In this document: positions 8,315 through 17,330 of the stretch, piece by piece
Position numbering within the stretch: the first letter of the stretch is position 1
Layout of the letters: every line of letters starts with the position of its first letter
Assembly: GCA_019240755.1 (NCBI GenBank)
Contig: JAFAXS010000071.1
Span: 1 to 46,411, forward strand
DNA: 46,411 nucleotides
Direction of reading: 5' to 3'
Source: Vulcanimicrobiota bacterium
Lineage (GTDB): Bacteria; Vulcanimicrobiota; Vulcanimicrobiia; Vulcanimicrobiales; Vulcanimicrobiaceae
The notes under the pieces: generated by a model
Told to the model about the DNA's origin: nothing
The model's input: the letters and a program-made list of their open reading frames with translations, nothing else
Databases searched by the model: none
Position numbers and translations under genes: made by a program

Positions 8315-9711
8315 GAGTACGGGCCCTGGCGCTCTGCGCCGGGCTCGCCGCCTGTTCCGGCGGTAGCGCGAGCGTCCCCGGCGCCGCGATTCCCAGCGGC
8401 CAGCAAGCCGCGCGCGGAGACTCTTCCTCAAAATATATTTCGCACGTGATCATCATGGTCCAGGAGAACCGGAGCTTCGACGACCTGTTCGCGACGTTTC
8501 CGGGCGCCGATGGAGTGCGCTGGGGCAAGATGGAGCATCGGGGCCCCGTGAAGTTGCAGCAGGTCAACCTTACCGGACCGTGCGACTGGGGACACTCCTA
8601 CGAGACCTTTCGTAAAGACTACAACCACGGGAAAATGAACGGCTTCGGGCTCGAAGGGGGCGGTCCGCGGTGTCCCGGACCGGCCGGAACGAAGGTCTAC
8701 CAATACGTGGATCCGGCGCAGATCGCGCCGTACTGGGACATCGCGTCGCAGTACGTGTTAGCCGATCACACGTTTCAGACCGAGGGCAGCGGCAGCTTTA
8801 CCTCGCATCAAGATCTGATTCGCGGCGCGACCACGTACGACAAGTTCGCGGTAAAGAGCCTCGTTGATTTCCCCAGCCAGCGTCCCTGGGGATGCGACGC
8901 GAAGCCCGGCACGACGACGTCACGGCTGCACTGGACCAAGAAAAAGCTACTGTACGAGAATGGCGCGGGACCATACCCCTGCACGAAGTATTTCCCATAC
9001 CGCGGGCTCTATTATCCGACGATGCGCGACGTGCTCGATGCCAAAGGAGTGTCGTGGAAATACTACTCTCCCCCGGTACACGGCGTCGGCGGTCTTTGGA
9101 ATGCATTTGATTTGGTCGCCTCCGTGCGCTTCGGGCCCGAGTGGATCAACAATTTTCCGGGCACGCCCAACTTCGAGAAGCAGATCTTCTACGATATTTC
9201 GGCGGGAACGCTTCCGGCCGTTTCCTGGCTGATTCCCGACGACGTGAACTCCGATCACCCTGGGCCGCAGAACGACGACGGACCATCCTGGGTGGCCAGC
9301 GTCGTGAACGCCGTCGGTCAAAGCTCGTACTGGCAGTCGACGGCCATCATCGTGGTATGGGACGACTGGGGCGGATTTTACGATCACGTTCCCCCGCCGT
9401 TTTTCGATATTTGGGGCGGCCTAGGATTCCGCGTGCCGATGATGATCGTCTCCGCGTACGCCAGGCAGATGTCTCCCTCCAAACCCGGATATATTTCGCA
9501 CACGATCTACGAGTTCGGCAGCATCTTGCGCTTCGTCGAAGACACGTTCGGGCTCGCGCGATTGGGCACGACGGACTCGCGCGCGAACAGCATCGCCGAC
9601 AGCTTCAATTTCAGGCAGCCGCCCCGTGCGTTCAAGCAGATTCCGGCGCCGCACTCGCGCGAATACTTCCTGCGCCAGAAACCCTCGGGCCGGCCCATAG
9701 ACAGCGAGTAG
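8308..9711 (+). CDS. phosphoesterase-family lipoprotein (phospholipase C/acid phosphatase-like)
   Basis: The product is 467 aa from GTG 8308, seven bases before the end of the upstream gene. The lipobox LAAC (Cys16) marks it as a lipoprotein. The mature protein opens with the family signature VIIMVQENRSFDDLF (about 47-61; Glu53-Asn54 coordinate metal and Ser56 is the nucleophile position in this superfamily). Later come a second metal cluster with DDVNSDHPGPQNDDG and WDDWGGFYDHVPPP (about 351-364). This is the phosphoesterase family that contains bacterial phospholipase C and AcpA-type acid phosphatases, which hydrolyse phospholipid head groups or phosphomonoesters outside the cytoplasmic membrane. 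The substrate cannot be read from sequence. Last gene of the three-gene operon. Confidence 0.9.
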   Translation: MLGVRALALCAGLAACSGGSASVPGAAIPSGQQAARGDSSSKYISHVIIMVQENRSFDDLFATFPGADGVRWGKMEHRGPVKLQQVNLTGPCDWGHSYETFRKDYNHGKMNGFGLEGGGPRCPGPAGTKVYQYVDPAQIAPYWDIASQYVLADHTFQTEGSGSFTSHQDLIRGATTYDKFAVKSLVDFPSQRPWGCDAKPGTTTSRLHWTKKKLLYENGAGPYPCTKYFPYRGLYYPTMRDVLDAKGVSWKYYSPPVHGVGGLWNAFDLVASVRFGPEWINNFPGTPNFEKQIFYDISAGTLPAVSWLIPDDVNSDHPGPQNDDGPSWVASVVNAVGQSSYWQSTAIIVVWDDWGGFYDHVPPPFFDIWGGLGFRVPMMIVSAYARQMSPSKPGYISHTIYEFGSILRFVEDTFGLARLGTTDSRANSIADSFNFRQPPRAFKQIPAPHSREYFLRQKPSGRPIDSE

Positions 9712-9801
9712 GCCGATAGCGGCTCCAGCCTGCCAGGACGACTGCTCGCACCCCCTGAATAGCGCCTCTGCATAACCCTTTGCCTCTTTATAGGAGACAG
9801 C

Positions 9802-10401
9802 ATGCTACTATTTCGGCGCTCCTTACTGTTTTGCGGTTTCGTCGCGCTGGCGGCGTGCGGCGGAATCAACGGAGCATCCACGGCGCCCTCGCTTCCCACC
9901 GCGCAAACGCCGGCTGCCGGCGCGACGATTGACGCGATCCTCGACTCCGCGCCCGAAGTCTCAGGCGCACACTTCGCGATGCACAAGATCGTCGTTGCGG
10001 CGAAGAGAAAGCTTCCGGGGTTCTTGATCAACTTCGTGGCGAACGGTCCGTCGCAGGGCGGCGTCCCCTGTGCTGGCTGCGTCAACGGAGCGTCGACGGG
10101 CGACACTCTCGGCCTCACGGGACCGTCAAGCTACGTCCTAAAGAACTCCTACTGGGAGTACCAAATCTCGTTTAGCGACCTCACTTACGTCGGCAAATGT
10201 AAGCTCGCGTGGGGGATCACGGCCGGGAAGAAGGTCCTCGACAAGTTCTCAACGACGGCGACGATCACGTCGGCCGGAGGCTGGTACATTTACTTCTTTA
10301 GCCGTCCGCGCGTCAAGTACTCGGGTCCCGCGCTCTTGATCGGCAAAGTCACCTGCGGAAAGAGTGCCCAAACGCTCCAGGCGCCGCTCGAGTTCCAGTA
10401 G
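9802..10401 (+). CDS. lipoprotein of unknown function
   Basis: The product is 199 aa. ATG 9802 is preceded by AGGAGA at 9792-9797. The N-terminus has a lipobox (FVALAACGG), so the protein is a membrane-anchored lipoprotein with a low-complexity Ala/Thr/Pro linker. The mature domain is beta-rich (FLINFVANG, YWEYQISFSDLTYVGKCKLAWGI, GGWYIYFFSRPRVKYSG) with CAGC and two more Cys (GKCK, VTCGK). No enzymatic motif. The 90 bases separating it from the phosphoesterase gene and its own ribosome site suggest a separate transcript. It converges with the gene at 10454 across a GC-rich hairpin. Confidence 0.7.
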   Translation: MLLFRRSLLFCGFVALAACGGINGASTAPSLPTAQTPAAGATIDAILDSAPEVSGAHFAMHKIVVAAKRKLPGFLINFVANGPSQGGVPCAGCVNGASTGDTLGLTGPSSYVLKNSYWEYQISFSDLTYVGKCKLAWGITAGKKVLDKFSTTATITSAGGWYIYFFSRPRVKYSGPALLIGKVTCGKSAQTLQAPLEFQ

Positions 10402-10414
10402 CCGTGACATCAAG

Positions 10415-10453
10415 CGCGTCGCCGCGGGGGTTCAGAGCCTTTGCGGCGGCGCG
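10415..10453. terminator. bidirectional GC-rich hairpin between convergent genes
   Basis: CGCGTCGCCGC (10415-10425) can pair with GCGGCGGCGCG (10443-10453), giving an 11-bp stem with one wobble pair around a 17-base loop. It fills the gap between two convergent genes and abuts the stop codon of the minus-strand gene. There is no clear T tract, so termination is inferred from position and stem strength. Confidence 0.5.
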
Positions 10454-10999
10454 TCACCGTGTGTAGTCTATGATGAGGTTCGTCTCCCACGTCTTGCCGT
10501 TATCCCGTGAAAACGCTTGTTCGAAGTGGAACGCGTGCGCCGTCACATTGGAGAAGAGCCAGCGGTCGAGGATCAGTCGCCCTCGGTAGAGCTCGTGATC
10601 GTAGAACGTGCCCAGGCCATGCTCGAAGCGCCCGACGTTGGAGACTCCGAGCGTTCCCGTATCGCTGCTTGCGAACGTGACCGACCACCGCTGCGTTTGA
10701 GGATCGTATAGATGCAGCGCGCCGCCTTCGATCCGCGAACGGGAGTTGCTGACCTCCAGCTCGCTGATGTTGGCCTTTCCGTTCCACAGCTTGTGCACGA
10801 CCAGCGTGCCGTGATAGTCAACCCAATCGTGCGAACCGGCGAACCGATGCGCCAACAGACGCAAGTGGGCGTTCCACGTGCCCCATTCGAAATCGAAGTC
10901 GTGCTGATGTAAATCTGCGCCCTTTGCCTGCACGGCACCGGCGACTATGAGCAAGCAGAGCGCGGCGCCGAGCGAGCGAGCTGCGAAAGCGATGCGCAT
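10454..10999 (-). CDS. secreted calycin-like protein (DUF1579-type), tandem paralogue
   Basis: The product is 181 aa with a signal peptide (GAALCLLIVAGAVQA). The mature domain begins HDFDFEWGTWNAHLRLL and ends FSRDNGKTWETNLIIDYTR, with alternating beta strands between (TLVVHKLWNGKANISELE, LHLYDPQTQRWSVTFAS). The opening F-D-F-x-x-G-x-W motif and the closing D-N-G-x-T-W-E-x-N motif are shared with the neighbouring gene and fit the calycin-like DUF1579-type proteins. These have no assigned enzymatic activity, and a small-ligand-binding role is only a guess. It follows the paralogue at 11004 with a 4-base gap, so both are on one transcript. Confidence 0.7.
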   Translation of the reverse strand: MRIAFAARSLGAALCLLIVAGAVQAKGADLHQHDFDFEWGTWNAHLRLLAHRFAGSHDWVDYHGTLVVHKLWNGKANISELEVSNSRSRIEGGALHLYDPQTQRWSVTFASSDTGTLGVSNVGRFEHGLGTFYDHELYRGRLILDRWLFSNVTAHAFHFEQAFSRDNGKTWETNLIIDYTR

Positions 11000-11003
11000 G
11001 GAA

Positions 11004-11585
11004 TCACATCCTCGTGTAGACGCAGGTCCAGTTCGTTTCCCAGGTCCGGCCGTTGTCAGGCGAGTAGGCTTGCTCGAAGTACGGATGATCTCCGGGCAAG
11101 AGGCGCCATTTGTACCGTACGATGATCGGCTTGCCGGCGTGCGTATCGGGAGCGTAGAACTCTCCGACGCCCGCTGCGTCGAAGTGCCCGACCTGCGGCG
11201 GCGGCACTAGACCGCGCGTTTTGGTCCCCCACCACAGCGACCATTGGTGCGTGCGCGCGCTGTACATGCGCAGCGTCATGCCGACGATGTGACTGCCCGG
11301 GCAGCGCAGGTCGCCGTCTTCGAGATCGCCATATCCGCCCCAGAACGGCCGAACGACCGAGGTGCCGTCGCAGGCGTACCACTGATGGTTGTTTTGGAGG
11401 CGCACCTTGAGCAGCCGATAGTGCGTGTGCCAGGATCCCAGCAGAAAGTCAAAGCCCCGGTGGCCGTCCCGCGTTGTCGGAGCCGCGACGCTCTGCGCCG
11501 GCACCGGAGCCGCGGGCGCTACCAGCACCGCGGCCGCTCCAACGAGCAACGCAAAGAATCCACGCAGCAGTACTCGCAAAGGCAC
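11004..11585 (-). CDS. secreted calycin-like protein (DUF1579-type), tandem paralogue
   Basis: The product is up to 193 aa. The start is uncertain: GTG 11585 touches the GGGAGG ribosome site directly, whereas TTG 11579 sits five bases after it and may be the true start. Either gives a signal peptide (FFALLVGAAAVLVAPAAPV). The mature domain has GFDFLLGSWHTHYRLLKV, MYSARTHQWSLWWG and YSPDNGRTWETNWTCVY, parallel to the 181-aa protein encoded immediately downstream. Two Cys (YACDG, LRCPG) are absent from the paralogue. It is the first gene of the two-gene minus-strand operon. Function unknown. Confidence 0.68.
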   Translation of the reverse strand: MPLRVLLRGFFALLVGAAAVLVAPAAPVPAQSVAAPTTRDGHRGFDFLLGSWHTHYRLLKVRLQNNHQWYACDGTSVVRPFWGGYGDLEDGDLRCPGSHIVGMTLRMYSARTHQWSLWWGTKTRGLVPPPQVGHFDAAGVGEFYAPDTHAGKPIIVRYKWRLLPGDHPYFEQAYSPDNGRTWETNWTCVYTRM

Positions 11586-11689
11586 CTCCCTGACTCTGGC
11601 TCAGCGTTCGCCGGTCCGGCCTTGTGACCGCCCGGTTCGCGTGCCGGTCTAGACGATAGCCGGACGGCTCCGCTGTATCCTTGAACGCC

Positions 11690-11881
11690 ATGGAACGCAG
11701 GCAGCATTGTTTCATCGTCCGACTCTGGCGCGAAGGCGGCGTAGAGAAAGGCGAGTGGCGAGGCTGCGTCGACCACGTGGCCTCCTGCGAGCGCCGCTAC
11801 TTTAGCGCCCTCGACGTTCTTGCAGCGTTGATCGCGGAACGGATTGCGGCGAATGAAGATAGCAAGCGCCCACATGATTGA
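11690..11881 (+). CDS. small conserved-looking cytoplasmic protein
   Basis: The product is 63 aa from ATG 11690. The sequence FIVRLWREGG, then EWRGCVDHVASCERRYFSAL, then DVLAALIAERI has the pattern of a short beta-beta-alpha protein often found as a stand-alone ORF in GC-rich bacteria (a V-R-I-W-x-E strand, a G-E-R-R-Y-F strand, then a helix). The opening frame could also begin three codons earlier at a TTG. A TATCCT hexamer at 11676-11681 lies eight bases before the ATG with no Shine-Dalgarno sequence, so the message may be leaderless. No function is assignable. Confidence 0.6.
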   Translation: MERRQHCFIVRLWREGGVEKGEWRGCVDHVASCERRYFSALDVLAALIAERIAANEDSKRPHD

Positions 11882-11932
11882 GCCTCGGGCCCGCGGAACG
11901 ATGCCAGGGTAGCCGTATGCTATTCTGCGTAG

Positions 11933-14900
11933 GTGGTGAGCACGTCAGCGCGCGGGCGCGGTGGCGCGTCGCGCAGTCTTCTGGCCATCCGCCTCTTTGG
12001 CGGCGCGCAGTTTAGTTTTGACGCGCGGCCGTGGCGCTTTGCCGCACCGCCGCGCACGATTCCGCTGCTGGCGTATCTCGTTCTTCACCGCGGCAAGGCG
12101 TTGCCGCGCGACGTCGTGGCGTTTGCGTTATGGCCCGACGACGACGAAGCCACCGCCCGCGCGAACTTGCGGCGTCACCTGCACTATCTCCGCGCCGCCC
12201 TTCCGTTAATTGACGGCCAATCGCCCTGGTTGACCATTGGCGGACGCTCCACGCTTGCGTGGTCGCCGGGCGCACGCTGTACCATCGACGTGGTTGAGTT
12301 CGAACGACTAAGCGCGCGCGATTCCTCGCTGGAAGCCGCCGACGCCTTATACGCCGGCGATCTGTTGCCCGACGTGAGTGACGATTGGATTCTCGGGGAA
12401 CGCGAACGCTTGAGGGCTGCGGCCCTGACGAATCTGACGAAATTGATACAGGCGGCGAGGCTCGACGGCAAGCTGCCGGCCGCGCTGCGATTTGCGGAGC
12501 GCCTATTGACGCTCGATCCGTGGCGTGAAGATGCGGTTCGCCACGCAATGGAGCTTCGCTATGCGCTCGGGGATCGTGCGGCCGCAATAGCGGAGTTCGA
12601 GGACTTCGCTGCGCGCTTGCGGCGCGATCTCGCCGCCGAGCCGATGCCGGAAACGCGCGCCTGTTACGAGTCGCTGGTCCGCGACGCGCCCGTGCTTCAG
12701 CCGGGGCGCGGGGTCGAAACGAGTACCGAAAAGGCAGAGCGGCAGCCGATACTGCCGTTTGTCGGCCGCGACAGCGAGCTCGCGCAACTGCACGTCTGGT
12801 GGACGAAGGCCGCACACGGGAACGGATCGTTGGGTCTGCTCGGCGCTGAGGCGGGCATCGGAAAGACGCGGTTGCTGTCCGAGTTCAAACGACTCGTCGA
12901 GTCGGAGGGTGGCCGCGTCTTGGTCGGAGCCACGTCCTCGCTCGAAAGCGTTCCGTATCAGGCGATCCTTCAAGCGGTTCAGGGTGCCGCGGCGATCGTC
13001 TCCGGCCTGCGGGTCGATCGAGTCTGGGTCGCCGTCTTCGCAGATTTAATTCCAGAACTCCGCAGCCATTATCCCGGACTGCCGCCCGCACCGGGATCGG
13101 GCGACGTGCGGACTCGCCTTTTCGAGGCGTTCTTTCAAATCCTCAGTGCCTTGGCAGCGCAGCGCCCGACGCTGCTGATCGTCGAGGATCTCCACTGGGC
13201 GGGCGAAGCGACGATCGATCTTCTGGAAAATCTTTCGCGACGTCTTGGATCGACGCGATTGCTCGTCGTCGGCTCGTATCGCGACGAAGAGGTGGACCGC
13301 GCCCATCCATTGCGGCGGCTTCGCAAACGTTCCGGCCCCAATCGGCCCGTCAGCCGTCTTGCGCTGGGGCCGATACAGCGGGACGACGTGCGGCAGATGT
13401 TGGCGAAAATGCCACGCAGCCGTGCCGTACGTCCGGACTGGTCCGAGCAACTCTATAACCGCAGCGAAGGAAACCCGCTCTTTCTCACGCAGTTGCTCGC
13501 GGCGGCGCTCGAAGCCGGCACGGCGGAGCCGTTCCACGAGACGTTGCCCGGCGGCATTCGCGAGCTCATTCGCGCGCGTCTGGCGCATCTAAGCCCGGAC
13601 GCGCATTCCCTTGCGCTGCTTGCCGCCGTCGTCGGCGACGCGTTTGACGGCGATCTGCTCCAAGACCTCGCCGCCTGGGATGCGCCGCGCATTGACGGCG
13701 CAGTCCACGAATTGCTGGACCGGCGCGTCATCAGGGATACCGGCCTGGGGGAGAGCGGCGATTATACGTTCGCGCACCATCTGATTGAAGCGACCGCGTA
13801 TGCAGAGGCGGCGGCACGCGATCTGTCGCGCCGCCACGAGCGCGTTGCCCGCGCACTGGTGGAGCTCTACCCGGCGCGGCAAGACGAGTTGAGCTATCGG
13901 ATAGCGCGTCACTTCCAACGCGGTGCCAACCCGCACGAAGCGGCGGGCTTTTACGCTCGCGCCGCACGCTTCGCGTTGGCGCGATTCGCCTACGACGACG
14001 CCGCCGCGCGCGCCACGGCGGGACTGAACCTTGCCGATTCGGACGAGCAAAAACAGACGCTGCTGCTCGTTCGCGAAGAAGCCCATGCGCGCCGTGGCGA
14101 TTCCACAAGCCGCGAGTCCGATTTAGAGGCTCTGTCCGCTCTCGTCGCATCCGAGGACGTGCAGACGCGCGGTGAAATCATGCGACGCCGAATCAACCTC
14201 TTTCATACGGCGGACCGGCGCGACAAGGAAAGTGCATCAATCGAAGCGTTGGTCGCCCTCGCCGAATGCTCGGGTTCGGCGAGCGCCGAGATCGAGGGCC
14301 ACTACGCGCGCGCGCGCCTGCTCATGCTCGCGTCGCGTGGAGCGGACGCAGTGACCGAGTGCGAGCGCGCGTTACAGCGGGCAAGTGCGGCCGAAGACGT
14401 CGGCGCACAGATCCGCTGCCATTGCCTATTGGCCGATATCTACGATCGCTCTGCCGAGTTTCCGAACGCACAAAGTGCGCTCGCAAAAGCGGAAGCACTG
14501 AGCCGCAGTGCCGCCGATCCTGCCGCCCAGCTTGCGGTCCTCTTGATGGCGTGCCGCTTGGCAAACTGGCAGAATCGCTATGACGAGTTGCACCAACACG
14601 CGGAACGAATGCGGGAAATCGCGACGGCCTGCGGCGACCGGGGCCACGAGGGCATCGCCAACAATGCGCTCGGGGTCGTCGCATTGTACCGGTTTGAGAT
14701 CGCTGAAGCGCGCCGGTACTTCGAACGTGCGATTGAAGTTTTTGAATCGGTGGACCGGCCGCGCAACGTGATCGCGGCACGCCTCAATCAAACCCTGTTA
14801 CTGACCCGCTTGGGATGTTTGGACGACGCGATCGCCGTGGCCGACGCCGGCAAGAGAATGGCGCAAGCGGCGGGAGCGGCGCTCTTTGGCGAAGCGGTCG

Positions 14901-15460
14901 ACTGCCTCGCCGCGGAAGCGTACCTGCGCCGAGGCAGCATTGAGGAGGCGCGGGCGATTGCGACCGATGCGCTCGAACGAAGCTCCGTTTCGGGCTCTCG
15001 CAACAAAGCGATCGCGTCCATGAAGCTCGTGCGCTGCGACGCGATGCAAGGCGACTTTCAAAGAGCGCTCGCGCGCCTAGACGAGACGCTGCCGCTGCTT
15101 GGCGTTCCCGGACTCGAAATACAGCGCTGCGACGCGTTGGGCGATCGCGCGTGGATTGCGACGCAACTCGGAAACGCCGCCCTTGCGCTTGCGAGCATGC
15201 GCGAGTTTTTGCCGGCGGTGCAATCCGAACCACTACGCTTCGGCGAGCCCGAAGTGGTCTTTTGGGTGGCGTCCCGGGCCTGCGGCGCGGCGGGGCTGCA
15301 GGAAGAGGCCGGCGCGCATATCGCGACGGCCTGGAGCATTTATCAGAGTCGATTGCTCCGCATCCCGGAGGAGGCGGTGCGCGAGCGGTATGCGCGCCTT
15401 TGGTTCCACCGTGACTTGGAAGCGGCGTACGCGCAGGGGGCGGTCGCGGCTCGTCCTTAG
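11933..15460 (+). CDS. giant BTAD/SARP-type regulator with AAA ATPase and TPR array
   Basis: The product is 1,175 aa from GTG 11933 (GTG 11936 is equally possible). Order of parts: an OmpR-like winged helix (about 20-95, LFGGAQFSFDARPWRF to ANLRRHLHYLRAAL); a bacterial transcriptional activator domain (about 115-255, CTIDVVEFERL to AEFEDFAARLRRDLAAEP); an AAA-type ATPase starting FVGRDSELAQL (about 276) with Walker A GAEAGIGKTR (304-313) and Walker B LLIVEDLHWAG (about 413-423); then TPR-like helical repeats from about 650 to the end. Such proteins are cytoplasmic ATP-dependent transcription activators whose TPR region is thought to sense a partner or ligand. A TATTCT element ends only six bases before the GTG, so a leaderless transcript is likely. 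The target is unknown; the coupled secreted genes downstream are candidates. Confidence 0.9.
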   Translation: MVSTSARGRGGASRSLLAIRLFGGAQFSFDARPWRFAAPPRTIPLLAYLVLHRGKALPRDVVAFALWPDDDEATARANLRRHLHYLRAALPLIDGQSPWLTIGGRSTLAWSPGARCTIDVVEFERLSARDSSLEAADALYAGDLLPDVSDDWILGERERLRAAALTNLTKLIQAARLDGKLPAALRFAERLLTLDPWREDAVRHAMELRYALGDRAAAIAEFEDFAARLRRDLAAEPMPETRACYESLVRDAPVLQPGRGVETSTEKAERQPILPFVGRDSELAQLHVWWTKAAHGNGSLGLLGAEAGIGKTRLLSEFKRLVESEGGRVLVGATSSLESVPYQAILQAVQGAAAIVSGLRVDRVWVAVFADLIPELRSHYPGLPPAPGSGDVRTRLFEAFFQILSALAAQRPTLLIVEDLHWAGEATIDLLENLSRRLGSTRLLVVGSYRDEEVDRAHPLRRLRKRSGPNRPVSRLALGPIQRDDVRQMLAKMPRSRAVRPDWSEQLYNRSEGNPLFLTQLLAAALEAGTAEPFHETLPGGIRELIRARLAHLSPDAHSLALLAAVVGDAFDGDLLQDLAAWDAPRIDGAVHELLDRRVIRDTGLGESGDYTFAHHLIEATAYAEAAARDLSRRHERVARALVELYPARQDELSYRIARHFQRGANPHEAAGFYARAARFALARFAYDDAAARATAGLNLADSDEQKQTLLLVREEAHARRGDSTSRESDLEALSALVASEDVQTRGEIMRRRINLFHTADRRDKESASIEALVALAECSGSASAEIEGHYARARLLMLASRGADAVTECERALQRASAAEDVGAQIRCHCLLADIYDRSAEFPNAQSALAKAEALSRSAADPAAQLAVLLMACRLANWQNRYDELHQHAERMREIATACGDRGHEGIANNALGVVALYRFEIAEARRYFERAIEVFESVDRPRNVIAARLNQTLLLTRLGCLDDAIAVADAGKRMAQAAGAALFGEAVDCLAAEAYLRRGSIEEARAIATDALERSSVSGSRNKAIASMKLVRCDAMQGDFQRALARLDETLPLLGVPGLEIQRCDALGDRAWIATQLGNAALALASMREFLPAVQSEPLRFGEPEVVFWVASRACGAAGLQEEAGAHIATAWSIYQSRLLRIPEEAVRERYARLWFHRDLEAAYAQGAVAARP

Positions 15461-15496
15461 ACGCTGCCTAGACGCTACCGCGCTACTGTTGCGGCG

Positions 15497-16498
15497 ATGG
15501 CGCGACTTGTTGAAAAGCGATTTTTCTATGCCTGTGGCGCGGCGCTTCTGCTCTGTGCGGCTGCAACGTCCGGAGCGAGAGCGCCGGCGCAATCGCTGCT
15601 TCACGGCGCGGACGTCGCGTACGACGAGATCGTCCGGCTGCTGCCGGATGCGACGCCCCCTCCGGTCGGCAGTTTTGTGGAGGACGCCGCACGGATTGCG
15701 GCTCTGCCGCCGATGCCGAGCACGAAGGGCGTCAATAGCGCGTTCGATGCGATGAATGCCATCGGGAGCAACCCGCTGCTCATGATGAGCGGCATGGGTC
15801 AGTTCATGATGATGGCGCAGATGGGCGCGATCAATGCCTACCAGCAGCAAATGAAGTCGGCCGGCGCTGCGTATCAGAAGGCGGGTGTCCTGAAGCACGT
15901 CTGGTTCTATCGCGGCTGGAGCCGCGCCGACACCGGTTCCTATGCCGTCATCGTCAAACCCCAACAGGGGCTGCAAGTCTTCTTGAACCTCGCGAACCAT
16001 AGCTATCGGGAATCGCAGACGCCGCCGACATCCGGCGACGTTGCGACCTATTCGCTCGACGACAATCCGGCGTCGGTTGAGTATTCGGCTGGGCCGACGA
16101 TCACAGAGTTAGCGCCCCTAAGGGTCGCGGGCCGGCGCGCGAGCGGCTACCGAACCGACGCGAGCTTCACACTCTCTGCGACACTCGGGTTTTGCCCGCC
16201 GGGGCGTCACGAGGTCCACGAGGTCGAATACGTGGCCGACATGCGCGATCCGCAGAGCCCAAAGCCGGCCCCGGTCGCGGTGGATCAATTTGCGCAGGCG
16301 GCGTGCGGCGCGGCCGCGCCCGGATCGCATCGCGAGGCGGGCCGGCTCATGCTCTTCCGTTCGACGGACATTTCCGCCGTTTCGGGAGCGCACAACTACG
16401 TGGTCGTCCTCGAGCGCGGGAACGTCCGCGCGCTCGGCGCGACCGACGCGAGCGTATTCTCGATTCCACCGAACTTTACGAAGGAGCAATCACCGTGA
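15497..16498 (+). CDS. secreted protein of unknown function with Met-rich segment
   Basis: The product is 333 aa. A signal peptide (FFYACGAALLLCAAATSGARA) is followed by a helical region with an unusual Met cluster (NPLLMMSGMGQFMMMAQMG, about residues 93-111). After that comes a beta-rich domain (GSYAVIVKPQQGLQVFLNLA, GDVATYSLDDNPASVEY, HEVHEVEYVADM). The Met run could be an amphipathic or copper-binding surface, but nothing else supports that. The GTG of the next gene overlaps this stop (GTGA), so the two are coupled. It starts 36 bases after the BTAD regulator and may belong to its transcript. Function unknown. Confidence 0.7.
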   Translation: MARLVEKRFFYACGAALLLCAAATSGARAPAQSLLHGADVAYDEIVRLLPDATPPPVGSFVEDAARIAALPPMPSTKGVNSAFDAMNAIGSNPLLMMSGMGQFMMMAQMGAINAYQQQMKSAGAAYQKAGVLKHVWFYRGWSRADTGSYAVIVKPQQGLQVFLNLANHSYRESQTPPTSGDVATYSLDDNPASVEYSAGPTITELAPLRVAGRRASGYRTDASFTLSATLGFCPPGRHEVHEVEYVADMRDPQSPKPAPVAVDQFAQAACGAAAPGSHREAGRLMLFRSTDISAVSGAHNYVVVLERGNVRALGATDASVFSIPPNFTKEQSP

Positions 16499-17307
16499 AC
16501 AAGTCCACTCTAAGGCCACTGATCCTGGCGGGCGTTACGGCAACCGCATGCGTCCCCGCGGCGGCCCAGGCGCCGCGTTCCGCCGGGCAGACGTTCGTCT
16601 ACGAACTGACGGTTACCAATAACGTCAGCGCGGACTACTCGAGCCTGCCGGCCAGCATCCGCGGGCAGGCCGAGGCTACGCAAGCGCGGGGGAATAAGAC
16701 GCCGATCGTTTACGTGCTGACGCTCAACGCCGACCGCGTGAACCCCGATGGTTCCGCGCACGTCAACGTTTCCTTTACGAACTCGCTGGAGGCCGGCCTA
16801 CGGGGAGCGGACCAGTCGGTCTTTGCGCGCTTCAATCAGTTCGCGGGCACGCTTGGGAGCGACGGACGCTTAATGCCTCAATACGATCCCAACATGAAGC
16901 TCACGACGGGTTCGCACGGCATGTCGTCACCCGAAGAGCTTCACAATCAAAAGGCCGAGGAGATGACAGATCGCTTCGCCGACTTCAACACGTTTGCGGG
17001 CGGCTGCGGAAAGCGCGGTCAGATCAAGGCCGGCGCCGTCTGGCGCGTGGATAGTCACGACCAATACGGCGGCTCGCGAACGTACGACTTCTCGGCGATG
17101 GGCGTGGCCGCGGCCGTTGCAGCGGTGACGATGAAGAGCAGTTCTGCGTCGCAGATCGGAACCAATAGCATCGAGGCAGACGGTCATTACGACCTCATGC
17201 GCCGACTCGTGCTGGATTTGCACGTTGTGACCACGTTCAAGAACGCGCCGCCCGGCGCTCCGAGCTCGAGCGGAACGACGACAATGGACTACACGCTCAA
17301 GCAATAG
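16495..17307 (+). CDS. secreted protein of unknown function
   Basis: The product is 270 aa from GTG 16495, which overlaps the upstream TGA and has AAGGAG at 16480-16485. The open frame continues upstream inside the previous gene but has no ribosome site there. A signal peptide (ILAGVTATACVPAAAQA) leads to an exported domain opening with TFVYELTVTNNVSADY, followed by IVYVLTLNADRVNPDGSAHV and, near the end, DGHYDLMRRLVLDLHVVTTF. One Cys pair (TACVP in the leader region, GGCGK) is present. The beta-strand content and size resemble other unassigned exported proteins of this genome. It forms a pair with the 333-aa protein. Confidence 0.7.
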   Translation: MNKSTLRPLILAGVTATACVPAAAQAPRSAGQTFVYELTVTNNVSADYSSLPASIRGQAEATQARGNKTPIVYVLTLNADRVNPDGSAHVNVSFTNSLEAGLRGADQSVFARFNQFAGTLGSDGRLMPQYDPNMKLTTGSHGMSSPEELHNQKAEEMTDRFADFNTFAGGCGKRGQIKAGAVWRVDSHDQYGGSRTYDFSAMGVAAAVAAVTMKSSSASQIGTNSIEADGHYDLMRRLVLDLHVVTTFKNAPPGAPSSSGTTTMDYTLKQ

Positions 17308-17330
17308 CGGGTTTTTTGTGGCGGAACTAA

